Source: Andreesenia angusta (GTDB lineage Bacteria > Bacillota > Clostridia > Tissierellales > Gottschalkiaceae). Taken from it: 64,000 bases of DNA. Location: assembly GCF_001855385.1 (NCBI RefSeq), contig NZ_MKIE01000002.1, positions 310,001-374,000 of the forward strand. Direction: 5' to 3'. The notes under the pieces were generated by a model that made no database searches, was not told the DNA's origin, and was given only the letters and a program-made list of their open reading frames with translations. Shown one piece after another: positions 34,984 to 44,820 of the stretch; position 1 is the first letter of the stretch; each line of letters begins with the position of its first letter. A program made the position numbers and the translations under genes.

Positions 34984-36093
34984 TCAATTGCCTAAAAGTT
35001 CCCTTACAACTTCAAATATCCTGTTGTTCGCATCTGATATCCCAGCCTCTTTGCTCATCCTGCCCATATGCTTCAGCGCCTCTTCATCTGAAATGAGGTC
35101 GTCTAGCTTTTCCGAAAAGTCGACACCTGCAAGCTCGTCTTCTAGCAAGACTATGCTTGCACCTCTTTTCTCAAGAGCTCTGGCGTTGTACTCCTGGTGG
35201 TTTTCAGCAGTGTTTTTCTTTGGAATCAGTATGCTTGGTTTGCCAAGCGCAGTTATCTCGGCTATCGTTATGGCCCCTGCACTCGTCACCACAATATCAG
35301 ATGACACAAGGTACTTCGGTATCTCGTAGCAGTACTCCATCACCCTTATATTCTCAGGCAGGTCTGCCATGCCATTCTCTTCGAGCTTAGACTTGAAGCT
35401 TTCATAGAACCTCTTACCCGTTATATGCACTATCTGCACATTCGTGTCTCCCGACTTCTTCAATATATAGTCGAGCATGCAGTCGTTAAGGCTTCTCTGT
35501 CCGCCGCTTCCCCCGAACGAAAGCACCGTCTTTGCGTTTCCGTCTAGCCCAAGCTCCTCTAATGCGTCAGCCCTGTCTATCTGGAGAAGGTCCTCTCTTA
35601 TGGGATTCCCTGTAATCTGGATTTTCTCTTTGTTGGAGAAGTACTTCCTAGCTTCCTCAAAGCTACACGCTATCTTGCTTACAAACTTCGAAAGTATTTT
35701 GTTCGTAATCCCCGGGAATGCGTTTTGTTCGTGTATCATAGTCGGAATCCTCGCAAGTGAAGCAAGCAGAACTATAGGGCCACATACGTATCCACCTGTG
35801 CCTATCACAAGGTCTGGGCTGTACTGCCTTATTATCTTTCTGGCGTCGTTAAGCCCGAGCGCCAGCTCTGTCAAGCTTTTAAAAGTGTCCGGAGACAGCT
35901 TCCTCTGAAATCCCTTCACCCTGACAGTCTTGAAAGCTATGCCTTCCTTGGGCACTATGTCGGACTCCAGCCCGCTCTGCGTTCCCACATAGAGTATGTC
36001 GGCTTCAGGAATTTCCTGCTTTATTTTCTTCGCTATTGATATGGCCGGGTATATATGTCCACCTGTTCCGCCACCAGTTATCAACACTTTCAT
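34984..36093 (-). CDS. murG: UDP-GlcNAc transferase MurG
   Basis: 369 aa GT-B enzyme that adds GlcNAc to lipid I to form lipid II at the inner face of the membrane. GGTGGHIYPA at 7-16; second Gly loop in LSFGGSGGQRSLN (about 190-200); UDP-GlcNAc site TSAGAITIAEITALGKPSILIP. Full length, 10 bp after ftsW. Confidence 0.96.
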   Translation of the reverse strand: MKVLITGGGTGGHIYPAISIAKKIKQEIPEADILYVGTQSGLESDIVPKEGIAFKTVRVKGFQRKLSPDTFKSLTELALGLNDARKIIRQYSPDLVIGTGGYVCGPIVLLASLARIPTMIHEQNAFPGITNKILSKFVSKIACSFEEARKYFSNKEKIQITGNPIREDLLQIDRADALEELGLDGNAKTVLSFGGSGGQRSLNDCMLDYILKKSGDTNVQIVHITGKRFYESFKSKLEENGMADLPENIRVMEYCYEIPKYLVSSDIVVTSAGAITIAEITALGKPSILIPKKNTAENHQEYNARALEKRGASIVLLEDELAGVDFSEKLDDLISDEEALKHMGRMSKEAGISDANNRIFEVVRELLGN

Positions 36094-36102
36094 ATTCTAT
36101 TT

Positions 36103-37254
36103 TCAGCTCCTATTCATTTTCATGTTTCTAGATATGTTCAGCAGTATTCCAATTGCAAACATGTATATAACTAAAGATGTGCCCCCATAGCTCATAAACG
36201 GCATGGTTATACCTGTCGCAGGCATAGAGGAACTAACTACAGCTATGTGTATGGCAGTCTGCACCATTACAAGAGACGTTATGCCCACTGCCAAGTAAGA
36301 CCCAAAGCTGTCTTTAGCAGAAATAGCTATCTTAAATCCTCTCCATGCTACAGCCGCGTAGAGCCCTAGCACTATTGCCACACCTAAAAAGCCAAATTCC
36401 TCCGCAAAGATGGAGAATATAAAGTCGCTGTAGGGCTCAGGTATATAGTAGTACTTCTGTTTGCTCTGCCCGAGGCCCGCTCCCATTACGCCTCCTGAAC
36501 CGATTGCATAAAGCGACTGAACGACCTGCCATCCGTCTCCGTATTTGTCTTTGAAGGGGTCTAGAAAGGTAGTCACCCTTCTCCACCTATAGGGCTTTGT
36601 ATAGGCTAGAAGTCCTCCAGCTGCAACTCCAAGCAATCCTGTGCATGCCAAGTAGGTCATACGGCCTCCCCCTATGAAAAGCATTATAAAAAGCGTTATG
36701 CCCAGCATTCCGCTAGTTCCAAGGTCGCTCTGAAGTCCAAGTATTATAGCGCACGGTATGGCTATTATAAGCATGGCGTATAGAAATCCATCTCCGAATT
36801 TCTTCATCTTTCTCTTACGTCTGCTCATAAAAGCCGCTAAAAATATAACGGCACTTATCTTCATTATGTCGGAAGGCATTAGCAGAGTTACACCCACGTT
36901 AATCCATCTCTTCGCCCCGTTGAGCTCCACTCCAAGAGGAGTCATAACCGCAGCTCCTAAAATCAGAGAACATACGTACATGACTGGAGCTATTCTTTTC
37001 CAGAATCTATAGTCTATCCTTGAAGCAATCGCCATTCCCAAAAGCCCTACCACAAAGAAAACCAGCTGTCTCTTGAAAAAGTGCATTCCATCACCTTTGT
37101 ATGCTGGATTGCTTATGGCGTCAGGCCAAGACGAGCTGAATACCATCACAAGTCCTATCACTATTATTCCGATTATAGCTGCCAGCAGCACAAAGTCTAC
37201 AGGCGGCTTCTTCCCGCGAGGCTTTTTTCTGTCGCCGGATTCTTTTTTTTCCAT
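36103..37254 (-). CDS. ftsW: Lipid II polymerase FtsW/SpoVE (SEDS family)
   Basis: 383 aa, about ten helices. SEDS motifs: VFSSSWPDA, PSDIMKISAVIFLA, LQSDLGTSG, KQKYYYIPEPYSDFIFSIFAEEFGFLG and FMSYGGTSL. A glycan polymerase working with the class B PBP at 41216. FtsW and SpoVE cannot be told apart here. Cytoplasmic start is Lys/Arg-rich. Confidence 0.93.
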   Translation of the reverse strand: MEKKESGDRKKPRGKKPPVDFVLLAAIIGIIVIGLVMVFSSSWPDAISNPAYKGDGMHFFKRQLVFFVVGLLGMAIASRIDYRFWKRIAPVMYVCSLILGAAVMTPLGVELNGAKRWINVGVTLLMPSDIMKISAVIFLAAFMSRRKRKMKKFGDGFLYAMLIIAIPCAIILGLQSDLGTSGMLGITLFIMLFIGGGRMTYLACTGLLGVAAGGLLAYTKPYRWRRVTTFLDPFKDKYGDGWQVVQSLYAIGSGGVMGAGLGQSKQKYYYIPEPYSDFIFSIFAEEFGFLGVAIVLGLYAAVAWRGFKIAISAKDSFGSYLAVGITSLVMVQTAIHIAVVSSSMPATGITMPFMSYGGTSLVIYMFAIGILLNISRNMKMNRS

Positions 37255-37257
37255 AGA

Positions 37258-38616
37258 CTAAGCCTCCTTAATCCTGTAGACAGCTTCCTTGAACAGCCTT
37301 CCTCTTATCTCGTAGCTAGGGTACATGTCCCAGCTTGCACAAGCAGGTGAAAGCAGTACGTTGTCTCCCTCTGTAGAAATCCTGTGGGCCTTATCTACGG
37401 CCTCTTCTATCCCAGAGACCAGATGTATATCCTCTATGCCTGACTTCACAGCTTCCGCCTTTATTTTTTCGGCTGTCTCTCCCAGCAGAACAAGGCTTTT
37501 CACTTTTCCACCGAAAGACTCCACAAAGTCGTCAAATTCTCCGCCCTTGTCCATTCCTCCAGCTATCAGAATTATCGGGGAAGGTATAGCCTCTACAGCT
37601 TTTATGGAAGCGTCTGGATTTGTGCCTTTAGAGTCGTTGTAGTACCTAGCTCCCTCCACTTCCGCCACAAATTCCAATCTATGCTCTACTCCCTCGAATT
37701 CGGATACAGCGGATTCTACCACCTCAGGAGGTATGCCATAGGAAAGAGCCACAGCCACAGCCGAAAGCACGTTTTCCAAATTGTGATCTCCAGGTATCTT
37801 TATATCTGAAACTTTCATTATATCTCTCTTTAAACTGCCGTCCGAGAAAACCACTCGCCCATCTTCTATAAAGCAGCCCTTCTCAAGCTTCCTCTTTGCG
37901 CTAAAGTAGACTGCATTAGACGAGATTTCAGACGATGCGTCTCTCAGCACCTCGTCTTCGTAGTTCAAGACTGTGTAGTCTCCAGAGCCTTGATTCCTGT
38001 ATATCTTCTTTTTCGAGCTTATATAGTTTTCCAGGCTTCCATGCCAGTTTAGATGGTCCGGAGTTATATTGGTCAGCAGAGAAATCTCTGGCTTGAACTC
38101 CACAGTGTCTTCTAGCTGAAAGCTGCTTGCCTCTATCACAAATACGCTCTCAGGGTCTCTCAGTGCTTCTAGCTCGGACAGTATTCCCACACCTATGTTT
38201 CCAACTACATAAGTCTTCTTGCCCGATTTTCTGAATATGTCGCCTATCAAGCTGGTGGTGGTGGTCTTTCCGTTGGTGCCTGTTACACATATAAACTCGG
38301 CTTTCCTGACTCTCTCCGCAAGCTCTATATCTGTTATGACTTCTATACCTAAGCTTCTGGCCTTTTGAAACAGCTCTATATCATATGGTATGCCGGGGCT
38401 TTTCAGCACAAGCTCTATACCCTTTAAGTCCACATCGTTTGACCCGAGCACGTACTCTACCTGTATCCCATCAAGCTGCTCTATCTCCTCTTTCAACTCT
38501 TCACTGCTCTTCATGTCGGTCACCACTACAGACGCTCCTAGTTTTGAAAGCGCCTTTACAGAAGCCACCCCGCTTATGGCAAGTCCTGCCACAAGCACTT
38601 TTTTACCTTCTAGCAT
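37258..38616 (-). CDS. murD: UDP-MurNAc-L-Ala:D-Glu ligase MurD
   Basis: 452 aa from ATG 38616 (GAGGAG nine nt before; the TTG at 38625 touches that site). Adds D-Glu to UDP-MurNAc-Ala. ATP loop CVTGTNGKTTTTSLIG, NITPDHLNWHG, and C-terminal YNDSKGTNPDA. Position mraY-murD-ftsW-murG is standard. Confidence 0.96.
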   Translation of the reverse strand: MLEGKKVLVAGLAISGVASVKALSKLGASVVVTDMKSSEELKEEIEQLDGIQVEYVLGSNDVDLKGIELVLKSPGIPYDIELFQKARSLGIEVITDIELAERVRKAEFICVTGTNGKTTTTSLIGDIFRKSGKKTYVVGNIGVGILSELEALRDPESVFVIEASSFQLEDTVEFKPEISLLTNITPDHLNWHGSLENYISSKKKIYRNQGSGDYTVLNYEDEVLRDASSEISSNAVYFSAKRKLEKGCFIEDGRVVFSDGSLKRDIMKVSDIKIPGDHNLENVLSAVAVALSYGIPPEVVESAVSEFEGVEHRLEFVAEVEGARYYNDSKGTNPDASIKAVEAIPSPIILIAGGMDKGGEFDDFVESFGGKVKSLVLLGETAEKIKAEAVKSGIEDIHLVSGIEEAVDKAHRISTEGDNVLLSPACASWDMYPSYEIRGRLFKEAVYRIKEA

Positions 38617-38634
38617 ATTTCTCAACTCCTCACA

Positions 38635-39588
38635 CTATATAACAGACAGGAAGCCGACTGTGCACAGCATCACTGTAAAAATAAAGAATCTCATGACAAC
38701 TTCCGTCTCTTTCCAACCTTTCTTTTCGTAGTGATGGTGTAGAGGCGCCATTAGAAGCACCCTCTTTCCTCTCGTCTTAAAAGACACCACTTGGACTATG
38801 ACAGAGATGGCCTCTGCAAAGTAAAGCCCGCAAGCTATGGGTATAAGAAGCGAAAGGTTAAGCGAAAGGGCCACGGCTACAACTCCTCCGCCCAGCGCCA
38901 TGGAGCCTGTATCTCCCATAAACACCTTTGCCGGATGTAGGTTGTGGCTCAAAAAACCTATGCAAGCTCCAGCCAACGCCCCTGCAAACACAGCTACCTC
39001 GTTTTGCTGAAACCTTATGGCTATAAGCATGAATGTTATGAGCATTACAGCCGTGACGCTTGAAGCTAATCCGTCTAAGCCATCAGTCAGGTTTGCACTA
39101 TTTACAGTCGCCACTATTACAACTGTCAGAAACGGTACGAAGAGCATACCCAGATCGACAGTCTTGCCTGTAAACGGAACTATGACCTCTGATCCCACCG
39201 TGTTCAAGAAGTATATGCTCATGCCGACAGCAAGCCCGACCTGTCCTATTATCTTTTGATATGCCCTAAGCCCAAGCGACCTCTTGAGCACAACTTTTAT
39301 AAAATCGTCTACAAAGCCTATAAATCCAAATCCCAGTGTGGATGCAAACAAAACTCCAACTTTAGAGGTGTTCCCGGTCAAAACCATGGAGATGATAAGC
39401 GCAAGCAGCATTATGACTCCACCTATAGTGGGTGTCCCACTCTTCTTAAGATGCGTCTCCGGTCCATCCTCTCTTACACTCTGTCCCACTTTAAGCCTTC
39501 TCAGCATAGGAATCACGACTGGACCAAGTACCATCGCCAGTACAAGTGAAATTCCTGTAGTTATAACTATATCCTTCAAGTAATCCAT
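38635..39588 (-). CDS. mraY: Phospho-MurNAc-pentapeptide transferase MraY
   Basis: 317 aa, ten helices. Transfers phospho-MurNAc-pentapeptide to undecaprenyl phosphate, giving lipid I. Motifs GFVDDFIKV, ANLTDGLDGLASS, MGDTGSMALGG and APLHHHYEKKGW hold the catalytic Asp and His residues. It follows murE by 22 bp; murF, normally between them, is missing. Confidence 0.97.
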   Translation of the reverse strand: MDYLKDIVITTGISLVLAMVLGPVVIPMLRRLKVGQSVREDGPETHLKKSGTPTIGGVIMLLALIISMVLTGNTSKVGVLFASTLGFGFIGFVDDFIKVVLKRSLGLRAYQKIIGQVGLAVGMSIYFLNTVGSEVIVPFTGKTVDLGMLFVPFLTVVIVATVNSANLTDGLDGLASSVTAVMLITFMLIAIRFQQNEVAVFAGALAGACIGFLSHNLHPAKVFMGDTGSMALGGGVVAVALSLNLSLLIPIACGLYFAEAISVIVQVVSFKTRGKRVLLMAPLHHHYEKKGWKETEVVMRFFIFTVMLCTVGFLSVI

Positions 39589-39610
39589 ATATCTACAATC
39601 CTCCGTATCT

Positions 39611-41092
39611 TTATATCTTTAGAAGCGCCTCTCTAACTATCTCTCTTTCGTCAAAGTGATGCTTTGTCTCCCCTAGTATCAAGTAAGTCTCGTGTCCCTT
39701 CCCGGCAAGCAGAATTATGTCGTCAGGCTTGGCGTTCTTCACAGCGTACTCTATAGCTTCTCTCCTGTCCACTATAGCCACATATTCTCCGCCTTCACGC
39801 TTAACTCCCGCTAGCACGTCCTCTATAATTTTAGCCGGATCTTCTGTCCTGGGGTTGTCCGAAGTTACAACGCAGAAATCGGCGTATTTTGCCGCTATCT
39901 CTCCCATAGGGGCTCTCTTGCTGCTGTCTCTGTCTCCTCCAGCTCCAAATAGCGCAACTATCCTGCCTTTGGCAAATTCCTTTATAGACTTCAGTACCTT
40001 TTCAAGCGCATCAGGTGTATGTGCAAAGTCGATTATGACCGAGAAGTCCTTGCCTGTAGGCACAACTTCAAACCTGCCCTTCACTCCGCTCAGCTTTTCC
40101 AGTCCGCTCTTTATGTCCTTCAGTGTGAGCTTCACCCTGCCCGAGTAAGCCGAGGCATAGGCTATACTTGCCGCCGCCAAGCTGTTGTACACACTGAAGA
40201 GCCCCGGTATGTTGAGCTCTATATTTATGCTTCCCATAGGGGTGTGCATCTTGTAAGAAACACCTTCCGGCTTCATAACTATATCTGTCGCATAGAGATC
40301 ATACTCTTCCGAATCGATTCCATATATCAGAAGCGGAGTCTCCAGTGACTTTATTTCATCTATTATCTTCTGTCCGTATGGATCGTCTCCGTTTATGACG
40401 TTGAATTCGCTCGTCCTGTAGAAAAGCTTCTTTTTGGCCTCTAGGTAGTTGTCTATTGTCTTGTGGTAGTCTAAGTGGTCGACAGACAGGTTTGTGAAAA
40501 CCCCGACTTTGAAATCAGAGTAGTCTACTCTGTTTAAGTCCAGGGCATGAGATGAAACCTCCATAACGGCAGTGTCTACCTCGTTGTCTATCATGCTGCA
40601 GAAGCTCTCCTGAAGCTCTAGTGACTCCGGCGTAGTCGTATTGGTATCTACAACCTTGTTGCCTATCAGATTCCCTATAGTCCCTATTATACCCACTTTG
40701 TGGCCTATCTCCTCGAATATGGCCCTAGTCAAGTAAGTTGTGGTCGTCTTTCCGTTTGTACCGGTTATACCTATCAAATTCAGCTTGGAAGAAGGGTCTC
40801 CGCAAAAACTGCAGGCCAGTTTCGCAAGCATTTCCCTGGAGTTTGAAACCTTTATCACAGGCATTTCAGCCGGGATCCCCTCAACTTCTTTTTGAAGCAC
40901 TATAGCCGATGCTCCGTTCTCAATCGCTGAAGCTATGTATTTATGACCGTCCGTCTTGAATCCCTCTATAGCTACAAAGAGATATCCTGCTTCTACTTTC
41001 TGGGAGTTGTAGGCAATCCCCTTTATTTCAACGTCTTCGAGATTGTTTCCGGATTCGAACTCCGCGCCTTCAAGTATATCTTTCAGTTTCAA
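39611..41092 (-). CDS. murE: UDP-MurNAc-tripeptide synthetase MurE (meso-DAP type)
   Basis: 493 aa. ATP loop GITGTNGKTTTTYLT (about 110-124), NLSVDHLDYHKT, and DNPRTEDP near the C-terminus. DNPR is the meso-diaminopimelate specificity motif, so the peptidoglycan is probably DAP-type rather than lysine-type. TTG start with AAAGGAG. It has its own promoter after the PBP terminator. Confidence 0.95.
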   Translation of the reverse strand: MKLKDILEGAEFESGNNLEDVEIKGIAYNSQKVEAGYLFVAIEGFKTDGHKYIASAIENGASAIVLQKEVEGIPAEMPVIKVSNSREMLAKLACSFCGDPSSKLNLIGITGTNGKTTTTYLTRAIFEEIGHKVGIIGTIGNLIGNKVVDTNTTTPESLELQESFCSMIDNEVDTAVMEVSSHALDLNRVDYSDFKVGVFTNLSVDHLDYHKTIDNYLEAKKKLFYRTSEFNVINGDDPYGQKIIDEIKSLETPLLIYGIDSEEYDLYATDIVMKPEGVSYKMHTPMGSINIELNIPGLFSVYNSLAAASIAYASAYSGRVKLTLKDIKSGLEKLSGVKGRFEVVPTGKDFSVIIDFAHTPDALEKVLKSIKEFAKGRIVALFGAGGDRDSSKRAPMGEIAAKYADFCVVTSDNPRTEDPAKIIEDVLAGVKREGGEYVAIVDRREAIEYAVKNAKPDDIILLAGKGHETYLILGETKHHFDEREIVREALLKI

Positions 41093-41136
41093 TCTTCATC
41101 TCTCCTTTATGAGTTTTGCTGTCTTTTCTCTATATG

Positions 41137-41145
41137 ATAATATCA
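41137..41145 (-). promoter_or_regulatory. murE promoter (extended -10)
   Basis: TGATATTAT on the minus strand about 45 bp before the murE start, after the terminator of the PBP gene. Confidence 0.5.
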
Positions 41146-41167
41146 CAAAACAAGACAATATTATAGT

Positions 41168-41212
41168 CAAAACTAAGAGGCAATCTCAATCTGAACCGAT
41201 TGCGATTGCCTC
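41168..41212 (-). terminator. Terminator after the PASTA PBP gene
   Basis: Stem GAGGCAATC / GATTGCCTC with an 18-nt loop that holds a second CAATC/GATTG-like pair, then TTAGTTTT. It splits the cell-wall cluster into lgt-to-PBP and murE-to-ftsZ units. Confidence 0.75.
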
Positions 41213-41215
41213 ACT

Positions 41216-43366
41216 TTATTCAAAGCTGACCTTAACTGGTGTTTCGTTGTCTATCACTGTGCCAGGACTAGGCTCCTGACTTTTTACGTTCCCATCTCCG
41301 CTCAGGCTGTACTTAAGCCCAAGCGCCTTAAGCTCTTCTTCAGCCTCTTGCTTGGTCTTTCCGGCCAAGTCTGGCATCTCTATATTTTCAGTCCTGACTC
41401 CGTCTAGATACAGCTTTACAAAAGAGCCGTATTCCACGCTTGATCCTGGCTCAGGGTACTGGTCCACCACCGGGTCGCCCTGGTCCATGTAGTAGCTGTC
41501 TGTAGTGTAGTCTAGCCCTGCCTCTTCTAGAAGCTTCACGGCTTCGGCAAGTGTTTTGCCTTTTACGTCCGGCACCTCTGCCCCCGCGCCCTCTTCTACG
41601 TCATTCCTCTTGACTCCAAGGTACTTAAGCGTATTCACAAGCATCTCCTCACCTATAGGGCCTGCCGTATCTATTCCGAAATACTTTCCCGAAGTAGACT
41701 CGTCCACTATTGTGAGCACTATTATCTTAGGATCTTCTAATGGTGCAATCCCCACAAAAGAGCCTATATGCTTCTCGTTCGAGTATGCTCCGTCAACTAT
41801 CTTTTGTGCAGTTCCTGTCTTCGCTCCCACTTCATATCCTGGAACATCTAGCTTCCCTGCGTAGCTGTCTCTTGCTGTGTCTCCCATCATGCTGAGCACT
41901 TCTTTTGCAGTCTCTTCTGACATCACTTTTTTCACGACTTCAGGCTCTGACTTAGACACCACTTTTCCGTCTTTATCTGTGACTTCAGCCACCACTTTCG
42001 GCTTCATAAGGTCTCCACCGTTGGCTATCGAAGATATAGCGGTTATAAGTTGTATAGGCGTCACTGCCACTCCCTGTCCAAAAGAGATATTGGCAAGAGT
42101 GGCGTCTTTTATACCCTCTGCCGAAGGAGGTATTATACCCGTCGACTCTCCGGTCAAGTCTATGCCTGTAATGGCCCCAAATCCGAATGACTTGGTGTAC
42201 TCGTAAAGTTTCTCTCTTCCAAGTAGAAGCGCTATGTCCACCATCATGTCGTTACAGGAGTTCTGAAGCCCCTGTGAAAGCGTCTGGTGTCCATGAGGGT
42301 TGTAGTACCTCCAGCACCTTATAGGAGTGCTTGACTCTATTCCGGTTGCGTAGCCATCACAGTAGAAAGTGCTGTTTGTGCTTATGACGTTTTCCTCAAG
42401 AGCCGCAGCAACTACTAACGTCTTGAAAGTGGAGCCCGGCTCGTAAGCGTCGTTTATATTGTAGTTTCTCCACATGTCAAACCATACGTTCTGCTTCTCT
42501 TCGTCAGTCATGCTGTCCCAATTCGACTTTATAGCCTCATCTTTTACTTCCCTGGGATTGTTAAGGTCATATCCAGGCCCTGAAGCCATGGCCAGAATAT
42601 ACCCAGTCTTAGGGTCCATGACTATCGCAGACGCATTCTTGGGCTTATGCTCCTCTATTGCCCTTTTGACAGCGGCCTCAGCTATCTTCTGGATTTCGCT
42701 GTCTATGGTCAACTTCACATCATAGCCGTCTTTAGGCTCGTAAATCCGCTCTTCTCCATACGGAAGCTGGTTTCCCTTGCCGTCAGCTATCTTTATTAGC
42801 TTTCCCTCTGTTCCAGTCAGCTCGCTGTTCATTATGCTCTCGATTCCATACTGTCCCACTTGGTCTATATTCGTATGTCCTATTACGTAAGAGGCAAAGT
42901 CGCCTTTCGGGTAGTACCTCTTGTTGTCTTCAACTATGTCTATCCCCGGCAGACTGGCCTTCTTGAGCTTTTCACTCTGGTCCTTTTCTATCCACTGCTT
43001 TATCTTTACATTTTGTCCGCCTTTTTTTATCATGTCCTCGAGAGTCTTCTTGTCCATCTCCAGTATCTCTGAAAGAGTACTGACCGTCTTTTCAAGTTTA
43101 GACTCATCTATATCTTTCGGCCTAGCCCAGACAGTGTCTCTTTTCAAACTAAGCGCAAGCTTCACGCCGTTGCTGTCATATATAGTGCCTCTTTCAGGAG
43201 ATATCGGTATGCCTCTCGACCACTGGTTGAGAGCCTCTTTCCCGAGCTCGTCCCCTCTGACTATCTGGAGATAACCCACTCTGACGAGCAGCACAAGCAC
43301 AAGAAAAGACATGAATATCGAGACTATCATTATCCTTGCTTTTGATTCTCTACTGGGTAAAGCCAA
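41216..43366 (-). CDS. spoVD: Class B penicillin-binding protein with PASTA domains (SpoVD/PBP2B-like)
   Basis: 716 aa. N-terminal anchor (about 12-32), dimerisation domain (RGTIYDSNG), transpeptidase with STFK in EPGSTFKTLVVAAAL, SCN in QNSCNDMMV and KTGT in GAKTGTAQK. Two PASTA repeats end the protein (EVPDVKGKTLAEA and EMPDLAGKTKQEA). Septal or spore cortex crosslinking enzyme paired with FtsW; PASTA ends favour SpoVD, but only one such gene is in the cluster. TTG start. Confidence 0.93.
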   Translation of the reverse strand: MALPSRESKARIMIVSIFMSFLVLVLLVRVGYLQIVRGDELGKEALNQWSRGIPISPERGTIYDSNGVKLALSLKRDTVWARPKDIDESKLEKTVSTLSEILEMDKKTLEDMIKKGGQNVKIKQWIEKDQSEKLKKASLPGIDIVEDNKRYYPKGDFASYVIGHTNIDQVGQYGIESIMNSELTGTEGKLIKIADGKGNQLPYGEERIYEPKDGYDVKLTIDSEIQKIAEAAVKRAIEEHKPKNASAIVMDPKTGYILAMASGPGYDLNNPREVKDEAIKSNWDSMTDEEKQNVWFDMWRNYNINDAYEPGSTFKTLVVAAALEENVISTNSTFYCDGYATGIESSTPIRCWRYYNPHGHQTLSQGLQNSCNDMMVDIALLLGREKLYEYTKSFGFGAITGIDLTGESTGIIPPSAEGIKDATLANISFGQGVAVTPIQLITAISSIANGGDLMKPKVVAEVTDKDGKVVSKSEPEVVKKVMSEETAKEVLSMMGDTARDSYAGKLDVPGYEVGAKTGTAQKIVDGAYSNEKHIGSFVGIAPLEDPKIIVLTIVDESTSGKYFGIDTAGPIGEEMLVNTLKYLGVKRNDVEEGAGAEVPDVKGKTLAEAVKLLEEAGLDYTTDSYYMDQGDPVVDQYPEPGSSVEYGSFVKLYLDGVRTENIEMPDLAGKTKQEAEEELKALGLKYSLSGDGNVKSQEPSPGTVIDNETPVKVSFE

Positions 43367-43385
43367 ATCTTACACCTTCCTTGAT

Positions 43386-43841
43386 CTATCTAGAAAATTT
43401 GTCCAATATTCCGGCAAAAAGCGATTTTGAACTTTCAGTCTGAGCAACCGCTTCCTGAGAGCTCTTAGGTACTTTGACCGTCACAAACTGGCCTTCTTCA
43501 GCTTTTCTGAGATTTATCTTCTCTTGAGCCTCTGAGACAAACCACTCTGAATCCCTTATCTCTCCAAGCTCTATGTTGAGCTCGTCTCTATGCTTTGTAG
43601 CTTGCTCTATTTTATACTCTAGTCCAACTATGTCGTATCTCACCTTTGATATCTCGGAATATCTGTAGAGAAGAACAAAAGTAGCCGCTGCAACTGCTCC
43701 AAAAGTCAGCGCAAGCTTCAGCCGCGCTTTGGCCTTGTTTTGCTTTTTCCTCTTTTTCCTGACTTTTCTCTTATGTACTCTCTCCTGCTCTAGAGGCCTT
43801 TGCTCTATATGTACTCGCTCTTTTCTCTTTACAGCAGCCAC
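43386..43841 (-). CDS. ftsL: Cell division protein FtsL
   Basis: 151 aa: long basic cytoplasmic tail (about 1-45), one helix (about 47-65), then an outside coiled coil with VGLEYKIEQATKHRDELNIEL. Sequence is weakly conserved in this family; size, topology and the place between rsmH and the PBP decide. GTG start with GGGAGG. Confidence 0.8.
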   Translation of the reverse strand: MAAVKRKERVHIEQRPLEQERVHKRKVRKKRKKQNKAKARLKLALTFGAVAAATFVLLYRYSEISKVRYDIVGLEYKIEQATKHRDELNIELGEIRDSEWFVSEAQEKINLRKAEEGQFVTVKVPKSSQEAVAQTESSKSLFAGILDKFSR

Positions 43842-43863
43842 TTGTTATTCCTCCCTTTATCTC

Positions 43864-44796
43864 CTAGATTTTTTCAGCAATCCTGAGTTTGGCGCTTCTA
43901 GCCCTTGAGTTTTCACTAAGTTCTTCTTCTGTAGACACTATGGGCTTCTTTGTTATTATCTTGACTTCTCTTTTCTTGTCGCACATACAAACCGGAAGTT
44001 CCGGTGGGCAAACACAGCTCAAGCTCAGCTCTTTAAAAGTCTCTTTCACTATCCTGTCTTCCAGTGAGTGGAAAGTTATTATGCAAATCCTTCCGCCTCG
44101 CTTCATCTGCTTAACTGCGTCCATTATAGTCTTTCTTATTATCTCCAGCTCGTCGTTTACCTCTATCCTTATGGCCTGAAAAGTACGTCTGGCCGGATGA
44201 GGTCCTCCCTTTCTGGCTCCGCTTGGAATCGCTTTCTTTATCACTTCCACCAGCTCGAGAGTCGTGTCTATAGTCTTCTCTTCTCTCTCTGTGCAGATAA
44301 ACTCCGCTATTCTCTTGGCCCATCTCTCTTCTCCATAGTCTTTTATTATCCTGTGGAGCTCTTCCTCAGAGTAGCTGTTGACTATGTCCCAGGCCGAGAT
44401 TTTAGCCTTGCTGTTCATCCTCATGTCGAGCTTGGCATCCTGCTTGTAGGAAAAGCCTCTCTCCCCCTCGTCAAGCTGATGCGATGAAACCCCTAAATCC
44501 AGCAACAGTCCATCTATACCCTCGATATTGAGTTTGAATAATATATTTTTTATATTGCTGAAGTTGTCGTTTACAAATATGACTCTGTCTTCATACTGCT
44601 TAAGCACTTCTCTGGCTTTTTTTATGGCGTTCCTGTCCTGGTCTATGCCTATGAGCATTCCGTTTTCAAGCCTCTTGGCTATCTCCTTGGAATGACCTCC
44701 GCCGCCAAGAGTGCCGTCTACATAAGTTCCGTCCGGCTTTATATTCAATCCCTCTATGCACTCGTCTAAAAGTACCGATACATGCTTAAACTCCAA
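43864..44796 (-). CDS. rsmH: 16S rRNA m4C1402 methyltransferase RsmH (MraW)
   Basis: 310 aa from TTG 44796 (AGAGGTG six nt before). SAM loop [39 protein letters not shown], and [16 protein letters not shown] with [11 protein letters not shown]. It N4-methylates C1402 in the decoding centre. First gene of the classic cluster; mraZ is absent, and lgt lies upstream instead. Confidence 0.96.
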   Translation of the reverse strand: MEFKHVSVLLDECIEGLNIKPDGTYVDGTLGGGGHSKEIAKRLENGMLIGIDQDRNAIKKAREVLKQYEDRVIFVNDNFSNIKNILFKLNIEGIDGLLLDLGVSSHQLDEGERGFSYKQDAKLDMRMNSKAKISAWDIVNSYSEEELHRIIKDYGEERWAKRIAEFICTEREEKTIDTTLELVEVIKKAIPSGARKGGPHPARRTFQAIRIEVNDELEIIRKTIMDAVKQMKRGGRICIITFHSLEDRIVKETFKELSLSCVCPPELPVCMCDKKREVKIITKKPIVSTEEELSENSRARSAKLRIAEKI

Positions 44797-44820
44797 TTCC
44801 AACACCTCTTCTGATATTTT

